Part shown: positions 24,331 through 33,206 of the stretch, piece by piece
Position numbering within the stretch: the first letter of the stretch is position 1
Layout of the letters: each line of letters opens with the position of its first letter
Notes under the pieces: model-generated
Databases searched by the model: none
Told to the model about the DNA's origin: nothing
Seen by the model: only the letters and a program-made list of their open reading frames with translations
Position numbers and translations under genes: made by a program
NCBI GenBank assembly: GCA_017450165.1
Contig: JAFSWO010000028.1
Location: 1-52,029 of the forward strand
Length of the DNA: 52,029 nucleotides
Source of the DNA: Bacteroidales bacterium
GTDB lineage: Bacteria; Bacteroidota; Bacteroidia; Bacteroidales; UBA932
Reading direction: 5' to 3'

Positions 24331-25608
24331 ATGGAAAACCAGAAAAAGCAGAACTACACGCCGGTCATCATCGTGATGTTCGCGCTCTTCTTTATGATTG
24401 CCTTCGTCACGAATCTGGCGGGTTCGATGGGCGTGGTGGTCACCAACCAGTTCGGAGCCAGCAAGGCCCTCAGCCAGCTGGGTTCCCTGGCCAACTTTAT
24501 CGCGTACGCCTGCATGGGCATCCCGGCAGGCTTGATTCTCAAGCGCAAAGGCTATAAGCTCACGGCGCTCTCCGCTGTCGTCGTAGGTTTTACGGGTGTC
24601 GGCATCCAGTTCCTCTCCGGTTATGTGGAGAGTTTCTTTGTCTATGTGCTGGGCGCCTTTGTGGCCGGATTTTCGATGTGTATGCTCAATACCGTGGTCA
24701 ACCCGATGCTCAATACGCTGGGTGGCGGCGGCAATAAGGGTAACCAGCTCATCCAGTGGGGCGGTTCCTGCAACTCGATCGGCGGTACCATCGCACCGTT
24801 CCTGGTAGGCTGGCTCGTGGGCGGCTCCATCAAGGATGCCACCGTGGCCAAGGCCGCTCCCGTCATGATTATCGCCATGGCCATCTTCGCCATCGCTTTT
24901 GTGGTGATCCTGCTCACCAAGATTCCGGAACCGCACATGGAAACGGCGGAAGAGAAGGCGGCCCGTCGTGCCGGCAACCTGAAGAAGGATTCGCACAGCC
25001 CGCTGAGTTTCCGCCACTTCGTACTGGGCGCCATCGCCATTTTCTTCTACGTAGGTATCGAGGTGGGTATTCCGAATACGGCCAACGTCTATTTCTCCGG
25101 TCTGGAGTGGGTCGGTCCGGCCATCACCGGTACCTTCATCAGTGCTTACTGGCTCTGCATGCTCTTCGGCCGACTGATCGGCGCATCGGTGGGCAGCAAG
25201 GTTTCCGGCAAATCCATGCTGATCTGGACCTCCGCGGCTGCCATCCTTTTCATCATTCTGGCCATCTTTATTCCGGAATCGGTTACCCTGGGCGGCAAGG
25301 CTCCCCTCAGCCTGCTCTTCCTGACGCTCTGCGGTCTTTGCACCTCCGTGATGTGGGGTTCCATTTTCAATATGGCCGTTGAAGGGCTCGGCAAATATAC
25401 GGCTGCGGCATCGGGCATCTTCATGGTGTTGGTCTGCGGCGGCGGTATCATCCCCTTCCTGCAGAATCTGCTGGCTGACGCAACGCTCTTCGGCGCCAAG
25501 GTGGGCTCCATGAACAGCTACTGGCTGATCGCCGCCTGCCTCTGCTACCTGATTTTCTACGCAGTGCGCGGATCCAAGAACGTCAACAAAGATATCCCCG
25601 TCGAATAA
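24331..25608 (+). CDS. Sugar MFS transporter (FHS/FucP-like)
   Basis: A 425-residue inner-membrane permease with about twelve membrane segments, resembling the fucose/glucose/galactose proton symporters (FHS family) common in Bacteroidetes. The characteristic stretch MLNTVVNPMLNTLGGGG, followed by NKGNQLIQWGG, is present, as is FYVGIEVGIPN in the second half. The sugar cannot be named from sequence. ATG at 24331 is chosen; an in-frame start 21 codons upstream falls right at the -7 box. Its stop overlaps the next gene's ATG (TAATG), indicating cotranslation. Confidence 0.85.
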   Translation: MENQKKQNYTPVIIVMFALFFMIAFVTNLAGSMGVVVTNQFGASKALSQLGSLANFIAYACMGIPAGLILKRKGYKLTALSAVVVGFTGVGIQFLSGYVESFFVYVLGAFVAGFSMCMLNTVVNPMLNTLGGGGNKGNQLIQWGGSCNSIGGTIAPFLVGWLVGGSIKDATVAKAAPVMIIAMAIFAIAFVVILLTKIPEPHMETAEEKAARRAGNLKKDSHSPLSFRHFVLGAIAIFFYVGIEVGIPNTANVYFSGLEWVGPAITGTFISAYWLCMLFGRLIGASVGSKVSGKSMLIWTSAAAILFIILAIFIPESVTLGGKAPLSLLFLTLCGLCTSVMWGSIFNMAVEGLGKYTAAASGIFMVLVCGGGIIPFLQNLLADATLFGAKVGSMNSYWLIAACLCYLIFYAVRGSKNVNKDIPVE

Positions 25609-26672
25609 TGAAAAAGCTTCTTTCTATCCTGACGCTCGTCATCCTGGCTGCTTCCTGCGGCCAGCAGAGCGATACCTGCACCATCAAAGGCACCGTCAAG
25701 GGTGAATACCAGGCCGACGGGGCGCAATTGCGAATTGCCGTTCAAGGCGGAGAGCGTAGTGAAGTCGCGCTCGCTGAAGACGGTACCTTCACCTATTCCT
25801 GCCCGGCAAACGTCACCGTTCCGATGCGCATTGCCCTGGTTGAAAAAGACGAATTCCGTCCTAAATATGTCGCAGAACTGGTTCCGGAAGGGGGCACGAT
25901 CCGCGTCACGCTGGGCGAGACACCGGTCATCAAGGGCGGTCCCGTCAATCGCGAGATGAACCGCTTCAATAAGATTGCCGCCTCCATCGGCGAGGAATTC
26001 CGCAAGCTTGACGAGTCCGAAACCCAGAACCTGGATGCCGAACAGGCGCTGATTGACAAGATGAACGCCTATTGCGAGAAGGCCTTCCGCGCCAATACGG
26101 ACAACTGGGTGGGAATGATGGCCCTCAGTACCAGCATCTACGAACTTTCGCTGGCCGAACTGGATGAGCATCTGGAAGCGGCCGGCGATTTTATCCGCGA
26201 GAACAAACGCATCCAGGCTATCCGCGAAGGTAAAGTGGCGGAAGAGAGTACGGCAGAAGGCAAACCGTTCGTAGATTTCACCGGAAAGACCCCCGATGGA
26301 AAGACGACGAGCCTCTCGGATTATGTAGGACAGGGAAACTACACGCTCGTTGACTTTTGGGCTTCGTGGTGTGCTCCCTGCCGACAGGAGATGCCCAACA
26401 TCCGTGAGCTGTGGGAAACCTATGCAGGCCGCGGCCTGCAGGTCGTCAGTGTCGCCGTCTGGGATGGTGACAACTCCGGCAGCCGCAAGGCCATCGAGGA
26501 AATGGGTATGGCCTGGAACCATATTTTCGTGGGATTGGACCGCACGCCGACAGAACTGTACGGCATTGAGGGGATTCCTCACCTGATTCTCTTTGCGCCC
26601 GACGGAACCATCTATCGCCGCGGGCTGCGTGGAGATACTCTAAAAGACACTGTTTCTGAATTGTATAACTAA
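25608..26672 (+). CDS. DUF4369 / thioredoxin-like (TlpA-type) lipoprotein
   Basis: A 354-residue envelope thiol-disulfide oxidoreductase. The signal peptide has a lipobox with Cys17 (LAASC). A beta-rich DUF4369-like domain spans about residues 22-110, followed by a helical linker and a TlpA/AhpC-like thioredoxin domain (about 220-354). The redox motif WCAPC places Cys255 and Cys258 in the active site, and the cis-Pro loop is in GIPHLILF. It likely reduces or isomerises disulfides of periplasmic proteins or serves cytochrome maturation. It is coupled to the sugar permease and 6 bases upstream of the M16 peptidase. Confidence 0.9.
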   Translation: MKKLLSILTLVILAASCGQQSDTCTIKGTVKGEYQADGAQLRIAVQGGERSEVALAEDGTFTYSCPANVTVPMRIALVEKDEFRPKYVAELVPEGGTIRVTLGETPVIKGGPVNREMNRFNKIAASIGEEFRKLDESETQNLDAEQALIDKMNAYCEKAFRANTDNWVGMMALSTSIYELSLAELDEHLEAAGDFIRENKRIQAIREGKVAEESTAEGKPFVDFTGKTPDGKTTSLSDYVGQGNYTLVDFWASWCAPCRQEMPNIRELWETYAGRGLQVVSVAVWDGDNSGSRKAIEEMGMAWNHIFVGLDRTPTELYGIEGIPHLILFAPDGTIYRRGLRGDTLKDTVSELYN

Positions 26673-26678
26673 CAAGCA

Positions 26679-29483
26679 ATGAAAAGATTCTTTCTGTTTG
26701 CAGCGCTGATTCTGGCTGCATTCTCTTCCTTCGGACAGGTTGATCCGAACGCGCCCCTGCAGCGCGATCCCAACCTGCTTTATGGTCGTCTGGACAACGG
26801 AATGACCTATTACATCATGCACAACGACCTGCCCGCACAGCGAGCAGAATTCTACCTGTTGAACGACATCGGCGCCATCCAGGAAACCCCGGCCCAGAAC
26901 GGTCTGGCGCACTTCCAGGAGCACATGTGCCTCAACGGCACCAAGAACTTCCCGGGTAAGGGCATCATCAGCTACATGGAGAGCATCGGAGCCAGCTTCG
27001 GCGGCAATGTGAACGCTTCCACGAGCCAGGAGTACACTATTTACATGTTCACCAACATTCCGGTCACCCGCGAGGGCATCATCGACTCCACCCTGCTTGC
27101 CCTTCACGACTATTCCGCTTTCGTGACCAACGATCCCGTTGAGATCGACAAGGAACGCGGCGTCATCATCGAGGAGTGGCGCACCCGCCGCACCGCTGAC
27201 TGGCGAATGATGGAAAAGACTTGGGAAACCCTTTACCGCGGTTCCAAGTTTGCCACCTGCAACGTGATCGGCACCAAGGAGAACCTGGAGACCTTCCCCG
27301 CTGAAGAGCTTGTGAAGTTCTACCAGACCTGGTACCGTCCGGACCTGCAGGCCGTGGTCGTGATTGGCGACATTGACCCGCAGCAGGTGCTCGAGAAGGT
27401 GAAAAAGACCTTCGCCGACATTCCCGCACGCGTGAATCCGGAGCCCAAGGGCGTTTACCGCACCCCAGACAATGAAGAACCCATCGTTGGCATCTTCACC
27501 GATCCGGAGGCCCGCAACACCCAGGTTACCGCTTATGTCAAGTCCGACCCGATGCCCAAGCCTTACATGAGTTTCGGAGTAGGCTATATGATGGACCTCA
27601 TCAAGGATATCGTCAACTCGATGTTCTCGGAGCGCCTGACCGATATCGCGCACCAACCCGATGCTCCGTTCCTGAATGCGAGGGCTTACTGGACCCGTGA
27701 AAACAATTTCATGGATGCCTTCGAGATGGTAGCTATCACCAAAGACGGTGAGGCAGAGAAAGGCTTTGCCGCCCTGCTCTCCGAAGTGGAGAAGGCGCAG
27801 CGCTACGGCTTTACCCAGGCTGAGTATGACCGCGTCAAGACCAACCTGATCGCCAATGCGGAACGAAACACCTCCAACGCCTCCACCCGCAAGAGCCCGA
27901 ACCTGGTGTATGAGGCAATGACCGATTTCCTCTTTGGCTATCCGATGATGGCACCCGATTACGTTGAAAGCCAGTTGAAGGGTTATCTCGCTTTGATTCC
28001 GCTGGCACAGATCAATCAGATCGTGGCAGCAACCGACTACACCAAGAACTTGGTCATCATCTACCAGGCTCCGGAGAAAGAGGGTCTCACCCACCCGACC
28101 GAAGAATCACTGAAGGGCATCGTCACCGCCGTGAAGGCTTCTGACATCAAGGCCAACGAGGCAGAAGAAGAGATGGGCGAACTGCTCGACGCCTCCAAAC
28201 TCAAGGGCTGCAAGACCCGTAAAGAGACTGGCGGCCTGTACGGTTCTACCGTTTGGACGCTCCGTAACGGCATCCGCGTCACCATCCGTCCTTCCCAGTA
28301 TAACAAGGAAGAGGTACGCGTCAAACTCAACATACCTGGCGGACAGTCCCTCATCGAGGATGCAGAGATTCCTTCGATGGACAACAACGTCATCGCTCTG
28401 TACACTCAGCTCTGCGGCCTGAGCGAATTCCCGGCAACGAAGCTCACCAAGATGCTCACCGGCAAGATTGTCAGTGAAAGTCCTTTCATTGACGATCTCT
28501 ACCACGGCATCAACGGCTCCTGCGCACCCAAGGACTTCGAGACGCTGATGCAGTTGATGTACCTGCAGGTGACTGCTCCCCGTTTCGTAGAAGATGAGTT
28601 CGCACCGGGTATGGCCCAGATGAACGCAATCGTTCCGAACCTTGAGAAACAGCCGAATTTTGTCCTCTCCAAGGCATATCTGGAAACCGCGTACAACAAC
28701 AATCCGCGCCAGGAACTGATCTCGATGGAGAAACTGGGCAAGATTTCCCTCGCTTCCTTCGAGCGTTCCTACCGTAAGCTCTTCTCCAATATGGCAGGCG
28801 CCGATGTCATCATTACCGGTAACTTCGACCCGACGACGGTCAAACCGCTGGTTGAGAAATATATCGGCTCCCTCCCCGCCAAGAAGGCCGGCAAGTGGAT
28901 TGACCGTAAGGTAGATCTCGTTCCCGGCCAGGTCGAGAAGGTATTCGCCACCAAGATGGATACCCCCAAGACCAGCTGCATCCTGATTGCCAGCGGTAAG
29001 TCTTCCGCCGATTCCAGGAGCCGCATCCTGATGAGCGTGCTCGAAGGCTGTCTGGACCAGCTCTACACCGAAACCGTCCGCGAGGATGAGGGTGGCACCT
29101 ACGGCGTAGGCTGCCGCTGCTCGCTCTTGAGCATCCCTAAGGAAGAGGGTCAGATCTTCATCCAGTTCGACACCGATCCTGACCGTGCCGAAAAGCTTAT
29201 TGGTCTCGTCCTTGACGGACTCAAGTCGATGGCCACCGCCGGCCCGAGCGAAGTATTCCTCAACAAGACCAAGGAGAATATGCTCAAGACGATTCCCGAA
29301 AGACGAATCAACAACGCTTACTGGAGCTCCTGCCTGTTGAACTACTACAACACCGGCAACGATCTCGACACCGGCCGTGAAGAAATGATCTCCGCCGTCA
29401 CCGCTGAGGACGTCCGCGCATTCGCCGCCGCCCTCCTCGACCAGAACAACCTGATCAAGATCGTGATGAACCCGGAGAAATAA
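26679..29483 (+). CDS. M16 family zinc metallopeptidase (insulinase/pitrilysin type)
   Basis: A 934-residue secreted or periplasmic peptidase with a cleavable-looking signal peptide (ending SSFGQ). The inverted zinc motif HFQEH gives H78, E81 and H82, with the third ligand region in KERGVIIEEWR about 75 residues later. The protein contains two M16 half-domains: the N-terminal half is catalytic and the C-terminal half (from about 510) lacks the zinc motif, as in two-domain pitrilysins. It degrades oligopeptides. It ends the permease-thioredoxin-peptidase unit and is followed by a strong terminator. Confidence 0.92.
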   Translation: MKRFFLFAALILAAFSSFGQVDPNAPLQRDPNLLYGRLDNGMTYYIMHNDLPAQRAEFYLLNDIGAIQETPAQNGLAHFQEHMCLNGTKNFPGKGIISYMESIGASFGGNVNASTSQEYTIYMFTNIPVTREGIIDSTLLALHDYSAFVTNDPVEIDKERGVIIEEWRTRRTADWRMMEKTWETLYRGSKFATCNVIGTKENLETFPAEELVKFYQTWYRPDLQAVVVIGDIDPQQVLEKVKKTFADIPARVNPEPKGVYRTPDNEEPIVGIFTDPEARNTQVTAYVKSDPMPKPYMSFGVGYMMDLIKDIVNSMFSERLTDIAHQPDAPFLNARAYWTRENNFMDAFEMVAITKDGEAEKGFAALLSEVEKAQRYGFTQAEYDRVKTNLIANAERNTSNASTRKSPNLVYEAMTDFLFGYPMMAPDYVESQLKGYLALIPLAQINQIVAATDYTKNLVIIYQAPEKEGLTHPTEESLKGIVTAVKASDIKANEAEEEMGELLDASKLKGCKTRKETGGLYGSTVWTLRNGIRVTIRPSQYNKEEVRVKLNIPGGQSLIEDAEIPSMDNNVIALYTQLCGLSEFPATKLTKMLTGKIVSESPFIDDLYHGINGSCAPKDFETLMQLMYLQVTAPRFVEDEFAPGMAQMNAIVPNLEKQPNFVLSKAYLETAYNNNPRQELISMEKLGKISLASFERSYRKLFSNMAGADVIITGNFDPTTVKPLVEKYIGSLPAKKAGKWIDRKVDLVPGQVEKVFATKMDTPKTSCILIASGKSSADSRSRILMSVLEGCLDQLYTETVREDEGGTYGVGCRCSLLSIPKEEGQIFIQFDTDPDRAEKLIGLVLDGLKSMATAGPSEVFLNKTKENMLKTIPERRINNAYWSSCLLNYYNTGNDLDTGREEMISAVTAEDVRAFAAALLDQNNLIKIVMNPEK

Positions 29484-29504
29484 CCGGTCCCTCCCCTCAC
29501 CATC

Positions 29505-29548
29505 ATTCCGGGCTTATGGCACTCCGCCATAGGCCCGGAATTGTTTTC
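29505..29548 (+). terminator. Terminator of the permease-thioredoxin-M16 operon
   Basis: ATTCCGGGCTTATGGC (29505-29520) pairs with GCCATAGGCCCGGAAT (29526-29541), a 16-bp stem with one wobble and a 5-base loop, followed by TGTTTTC. It begins 22 bases after the peptidase stop. Confidence 0.85.
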
Positions 29549-29640
29549 AGAGCGAGTCGGTCAAGGCAGGCGGATTTCCGCACAATACTTCGTTTTTGCC
29601 CTGGCCCCGGCAGCGCCGCTGCACGAACGGATGCGGAGCC

Positions 29641-29825
29641 GGGGAGTTTGCTCCAGAGGGTCTGTCCACCCGCGGACAGAGATAGCGGGACGGGGCCCGG
29701 CGGATACAAGTTATTTGGCGGAGGAATGCTCGCTTTCCGACGACAAATGACGCCGTAGACGCTGGGAGGGACGGAGCGCACGTCGCGCCAGCGACTGCGC
29801 GGAGCCCCTCTGGAGCAAAGCTCCC
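29641..29825. repeat. Inverted repeat pair enclosing smaller hairpins
   Basis: GGGAGTTTGCTCCAGAGGG (29642-29660) is nearly the reverse complement of CCCTCTGGAGCAAAGCTCCC (29806-29825), with one extra base. Between them lies a perfect hairpin TCTGTCC-ACCCGC-GGACAGA (29661-29680). The layout resembles a small inverted-repeat element or a folded RNA; no coding potential is convincing. Confidence 0.55.
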
Positions 29826-29865
29826 GGGCCGCGAAGAACGGCAGTGGGGACGGCGGACGGCAGGT

Positions 29866-29951
29866 GTGGCTAGTGTCCTAAAATCAGGGGGACTAGCCAT
29901 ATTTTCCCGGGTATTTGTGGCTAGTGGCACAAAAAACAGGACACTAGCCAC
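29866..29951. repeat. Nested palindrome made of two 35-base units
   Basis: Outer arms GTGGCTAGTGTCCT (29866-29879) and AGGACACTAGCCAC (29938-29951) are perfectly complementary. Two tandem 35-base units (29866-29900 and 29917-29951) are each imperfect palindromes beginning GTGGCTAGTG and ending ACTAGCCA(C/T), separated by 16 bases. The segment can fold as one long hairpin or as two adjacent ones, as seen in REP/BIME-type elements. Confidence 0.7.
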
Positions 29952-29993
29952 GGTTCGAAGGATGTTTTCGCCTAAGTGAGGGTTTTCGCCAAA

Positions 29994-30050
29994 GTCGCGG
30001 AGGATGATAGGGCCTGGAGGGGGCTAGAACGAGGGTCTGCCTCCGCGAGG
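29994..30050. repeat. 57-bp tandem repeat, copy 1
   Basis: This unit begins GTCGCGGAGG and ends CCTCCGCGAGG. Its arms CGCGGAGG (29996-30003) and CCTCCGCG (30040-30047) are complementary. It aligns without gaps to the copy at 30066-30122, with most bases identical. Confidence 0.75.
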
Positions 30051-30065
30051 GGCCGATTACGGCCT

Positions 30066-30122
30066 GTCGCGGAGGGTAATATGGCCTGGAGAGGCCTGAA
30101 ACGAGGGTTGGCCTCCGCGAGT
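30066..30122. repeat. 57-bp tandem repeat, copy 2
   Basis: Second copy, period 72 bases, with the same complementary arms (CGCGGAGG 30068-30075, CCTCCGCG 30112-30119). The 15-base spacer plus flanks can also form a hairpin between copies (CCGCGA with TCGCGG). Confidence 0.75.
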
Positions 30123-30209
30123 TTGGCGGGGGAGCGGCGAGATCGCAATGGGAGTGTCAGGGCGGCGAGGGTAGCAGGCCGGGGTAGCGGCGGCGGGGTT
30201 GCGGGGCGG

Positions 30210-30842
30210 TTAGGCGTGGCGCCAGTTTTCGTCGGAGGGGTTGTCGCGGAAGCGGAGGATGCGGGACTTCCAGTCGGCGGTGATGTAGCCCTCTTCGGCG
30301 GCCACTTCCACCAGCGTGTCCAGATTGGAGAGCGAATGGTTGACGACGTTCGCGGCGGCGAGACGCTCCACGCTCTTTTTCATGCCATAGGTGAAGATGC
30401 TCACGATGCCGAGCACCTCGGCGCCCTCTTCACGCAAGGCTTCCACCACCTCGATGGCGCTGCCGCCCGTGGAGATCAGGTCCTCGATAACGACCACCTT
30501 GGTGCCGGGCTCCATCTTGCCCTCGATGCGGTTGGTACGGCCGTGGCTCTTGGCTTCACCACGGACATAACCCATCGGGAGGTTCAGCAGCGTAGCGGTG
30601 ATGGCGGCGTGGGCGATGCCGGCCGTAGAGGTACCCATCAGCATCTCGCAGTCGGGATGATACTTGCGGACCAATTCGGCGAGGCCCGCCTCTACCTTCT
30701 CGCGAACCGAAGGGGCGGAGAGGGTCAGACGGTTGTCACAATAGATGGGGCTCTGGATGCCGCTGGCCCAGGTAAAGGGCTCCTCCGGGCGGAGAAAAAC
30801 GGCATGGATGGAGAGTAATTCTTTGGCTATCGTACGTTCCAT
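30210..30842 (-). CDS. pyrE: Orotate phosphoribosyltransferase
   Basis: A 210-residue transferase that joins orotate to PRPP to form OMP, the fifth step of UMP synthesis. The PRPP-binding motif VVVIEDLISTGGS lies at 116-128, and YVRGEAKSHGR holds the conserved flexible-loop Lys/Arg/His residues. It is the last gene of the pyrC-carB-pyrK-pyrD-pyrF-pyrE operon, 12 bases after pyrF. No terminator was found immediately downstream; the repeat-rich region follows. Confidence 0.96.
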   Translation of the reverse strand: MERTIAKELLSIHAVFLRPEEPFTWASGIQSPIYCDNRLTLSAPSVREKVEAGLAELVRKYHPDCEMLMGTSTAGIAHAAITATLLNLPMGYVRGEAKSHGRTNRIEGKMEPGTKVVVIEDLISTGGSAIEVVEALREEGAEVLGIVSIFTYGMKKSVERLAAANVVNHSLSNLDTLVEVAAEEGYITADWKSRILRFRDNPSDENWRHA

Positions 30843-30854
30843 TTCGAAGGATAT

Positions 30855-31559
30855 TTACAGGTTTAAGAAATCTTTTCGGCAACGGCGCCATGCAGCGACG
30901 GGATCATCCGCGGCAGTGATGGGACGGCCTACCACGATATAGTCGGAACCGATTTCACGGGCACGGGCCGGGGTGGTGATACGCACCTGGTCGTCAGCGG
31001 CGGAGTCGGCAAAGCGGATGCCCGGCGTGACGGTCTGGAAAGCAGCGCCACAGGCATTCTTGACCATACCGGCCTCCAGCGGCGAACATACCACGCCGTC
31101 CAGGCCCGCTTCGTGGGCATTCTTCGCGTAGTGGACGATGGTATCATTGATGGAGGCGCCGATCAGCAGTTCCTTCTGCATCCGCTCCTCGCTCGTAGAG
31201 GTGAGCTGGGTGACGGCAATCAGCAGCGGACGGGTACCATCGTCCCGCGTAAGTCCTTCGAGCGCCGCACGCATCATCTCGATGGTGCCGGCAGCGTGGA
31301 CATTGGTCATATCAATATCCAATTTGGTCACGACCTGCATGGTCTTGCGGACAGTATTGGGGATATCGTGCAGTTTCAGATCCAGGAAGATCTTGTGCCC
31401 CCGACGCTTGAGTTCGCGAACAATCTCCGGTCCGGAGGAGTAGAACAACTCCATACCGATCTTGACGAAAGGTTTCTCGCCGCTCGGGAAACGGTCCAGG
31501 AAATTGAGCGTATCCACTGCGCTGGGAAAGTCACATGCTATGATGACGTCTTTTGCCAT
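30855..31559 (-). CDS. pyrF: Orotidine 5'-phosphate decarboxylase
   Basis: A 234-residue TIM-barrel enzyme that decarboxylates OMP to UMP, the last step of the pathway. The catalytic motif [10 protein letters not shown] supplies D60, K62 and D65, and the phosphate-binding ending includes TPGIRF and DYIVVGRPI. Size and motif fit the short prokaryotic form of OMP decarboxylase. It lies 1 base after the pyrD stop and 12 before pyrE. Confidence 0.97.
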   Translation of the reverse strand: MAKDVIIACDFPSAVDTLNFLDRFPSGEKPFVKIGMELFYSSGPEIVRELKRRGHKIFLDLKLHDIPNTVRKTMQVVTKLDIDMTNVHAAGTIEMMRAALEGLTRDDGTRPLLIAVTQLTSTSEERMQKELLIGASINDTIVHYAKNAHEAGLDGVVCSPLEAGMVKNACGAAFQTVTPGIRFADSAADDQVRITTPARAREIGSDYIVVGRPITAADDPVAAWRRCRKDFLNL

Positions 31560-31560
31560 A

Positions 31561-32466
31561 TCAATTGAGTTTCAGTTGTTTCAAATCTTTCAGCCCCAGG
31601 CGTTCCATCACCACGGGCAGTTGTTCGATAATCTCCTTGCAAGCAAGCGGATTGACCAGGCTGGCCGATCCGACCTGCACCGCTGCGGCGCCGGCCATCA
31701 GCATCTCAATGACCTCTTCCGCCGTGGAGATGCCGCCGCATCCCATGACCGGAATCCGGCAGGCGTGGGCCACCTGATAGACGGCACGGACGGCAATCGG
31801 GAAGATGGCGGGGCCGGAGAAGCCGCCCGTTCCGGCCGCTACGACCGGTTTGCGGGTGCGAATGTCGATCCGCATGCCGAGCAGTGTATTGATGACCGTA
31901 AGGCCGTCGGCACCGGCTGCTTCGCAGGCACGGGCAATGGTCACGATATCGGTCACGTTGGGGGTGAGTTTCACGAAGACGGGCTTGGAAGAGACCTGTT
32001 TCACGGCGCGCGTAACAGCGGCCGCTACTTCAGGATCCGTGCCCAACGCCATGCCGCCGCCATGCACATTGGGGCAGGAGATATTAACCTCCAGGATATC
32101 GATATCCGGGCAGCTTTCAGCCTTTTCTGCGCAGAAGGCAAAGTCCTCTACGCTGAAGCCACTGATATTGGCGATAATGGGCTTGTGATAGATGGCCCGC
32201 AGTGCGGGGATTTTCTCCGAGAGAAGTTTGTCGATGCCGGGGTTCTCGAGGCCAACAGAATTGATCAGGCCGGAGGGGCACTCCGCGATACGGGGCAGCG
32301 CGTTACCGAACCGGGGATCGCGCGTGGTACCCTTGAGGGAGATGGCGCCCAGCATATTAATATCGTACCACTCAGCCAGTTCCAGACCGAACCCGCAGGT
32401 GCCGCTGGCCGGGATGACGGGGTTGTCGAGGCGAATGTCGCCGAGGTTGACGGAAAGGTCTACCAT
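31561..32466 (-). CDS. pyrD: Dihydroorotate dehydrogenase class 1B, catalytic subunit
   Basis: A 301-residue flavoprotein that oxidises dihydroorotate to orotate. The catalytic base is Cys131 in VNISCPNV, which marks class 1 rather than the membrane-bound class 2 (Ser). FMN-binding motifs KLTPNVTDI and GCGGIST are visible. Class 1B enzymes work as a PyrD2-PyrK2 complex that passes electrons to NAD, and pyrK lies directly upstream with a 7-base overlap. This NAD-linked form suits an anaerobe. Confidence 0.96.
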   Translation of the reverse strand: MVDLSVNLGDIRLDNPVIPASGTCGFGLELAEWYDINMLGAISLKGTTRDPRFGNALPRIAECPSGLINSVGLENPGIDKLLSEKIPALRAIYHKPIIANISGFSVEDFAFCAEKAESCPDIDILEVNISCPNVHGGGMALGTDPEVAAAVTRAVKQVSSKPVFVKLTPNVTDIVTIARACEAAGADGLTVINTLLGMRIDIRTRKPVVAAGTGGFSGPAIFPIAVRAVYQVAHACRIPVMGCGGISTAEEVIEMLMAGAAAVQVGSASLVNPLACKEIIEQLPVVMERLGLKDLKQLKLN

Positions 32467-33206
32467 ACGAGTTCCTCCTTTTTAAAGACCGGGCCCTCCT
32501 TGCAGGTGCGCTTGGGGCCGGAAGTAGTTTGGCAAGTGCAGCCGTAGCAGATGCCTGCACCGCATCCCATCCGCTCCTCCGTGCTCACTTCGCCGTCCTG
32601 ACGCAGTTGGGTGCAGAGCGCCTTGAGCATGGGCCGCGGGCCGCAGGCGTAGAAATAATCCGACTTGAGGACGCACATCCGGATGGCGTCGGTCACAAAG
32701 CCCTGACAGCCGGCGGAACCGTCGGCCGTGGCGACGATGACATCGGCGCCGGCCGCTTCGAGTTCCTTCTCCAGGAAGATGTCCTCCTTGGTATTGAAAC
32801 CCAGCACTGCGGTCACGTGGCGGTCCGCCTCGCGCAGCTGCTTGCAGAGCAGCAGCAAGGGTGCGACGCCCACGCCGCCGCCTATAATCATCGCCTCTTT
32901 GCCTTTGGGGCAGGCCGATAGGTCGAATCCGTTGCCCAGGCCACAGAGCAGGCTGATTTCACGGCCGGGCCGCAGCGCACAGAGTGCCGCCGTCCCCTCA
33001 CCCATCACCTTGACGATGAGCGTGAGAAGGCCCGGCTCGCAGTCGCAGACCGAGACGGGACGTCGGAGATAAAACTCCGGCACCGAAACCATGACGAACT
33101 GGCCTGCACACCGGAGGCCGCTGGTATCGCCAGAGAGTTGCAGTCGCCAGGTAGCGGCCGCAACCGGTTCAATCGCCGTCAGGATAAAAGTTCTTTCAGT
33201 TGCCAT
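32460..33206 (-). CDS. pyrK: Dihydroorotate dehydrogenase electron transfer subunit PyrK
   Basis: A 248-residue partner of PyrD. It has a ferredoxin-reductase-like FAD domain (FYLRRPVSVCD), an NAD-binding domain (IIGGGVGVAPLLLL) and a C-terminal [2Fe-2S] motif with C215, C220, C223 and C235 (C-x4-C-x2-C-x11-C). It passes electrons from the PyrD flavin to NAD. ATG at 33206 is chosen, overlapping the carB end by 11 bases; an upstream in-frame start would reach further into carB. Overlaps on both sides indicate translational coupling. Confidence 0.95.
   Translation of the reverse strand: MATERTFILTAIEPVAAATWRLQLSGDTSGLRCAGQFVMVSVPEFYLRRPVSVCDCEPGLLTLIVKVMGEGTAALCALRPGREISLLCGLGNGFDLSACPKGKEAMIIGGGVGVAPLLLLCKQLREADRHVTAVLGFNTKEDIFLEKELEAAGADVIVATADGSAGCQGFVTDAIRMCVLKSDYFYACGPRPMLKALCTQLRQDGEVSTEERMGCGAGICYGCTCQTTSGPKRTCKEGPVFKKEELVW

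Larger units (their letters stand above)
29484..30209. other. 726-base gene-free region rich in hairpins and repeats
   Basis: Between the M16 peptidase stop and the pyrE stop there is no credible gene. Short open frames in this stretch have Arg/Ser/Pro-rich products without recognisable domains. The region holds, in order, a terminator (29505-29548), a group of inverted repeats (29641-29825), a nested palindrome (29866-29951), a tandem pair of 57-bp repeats (29994-30122), and a G-rich tract (about 30124-30222) that runs into the pyrE tail. It may be a cluster of REP-like elements or encode a structured RNA. Confidence 0.6.

Noticed and set aside
29547..29951. 134-codon minus-strand open frame in the gene-free region
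   Set aside because: Arg/Ser/Pro-rich product with no motif, crossing palindromes and repeats; more likely non-coding.
29994..30122. Possible CRISPR-like array
   Set aside because: Only two diverged 57-bp copies with a 15-base spacer and no cas gene in the window.
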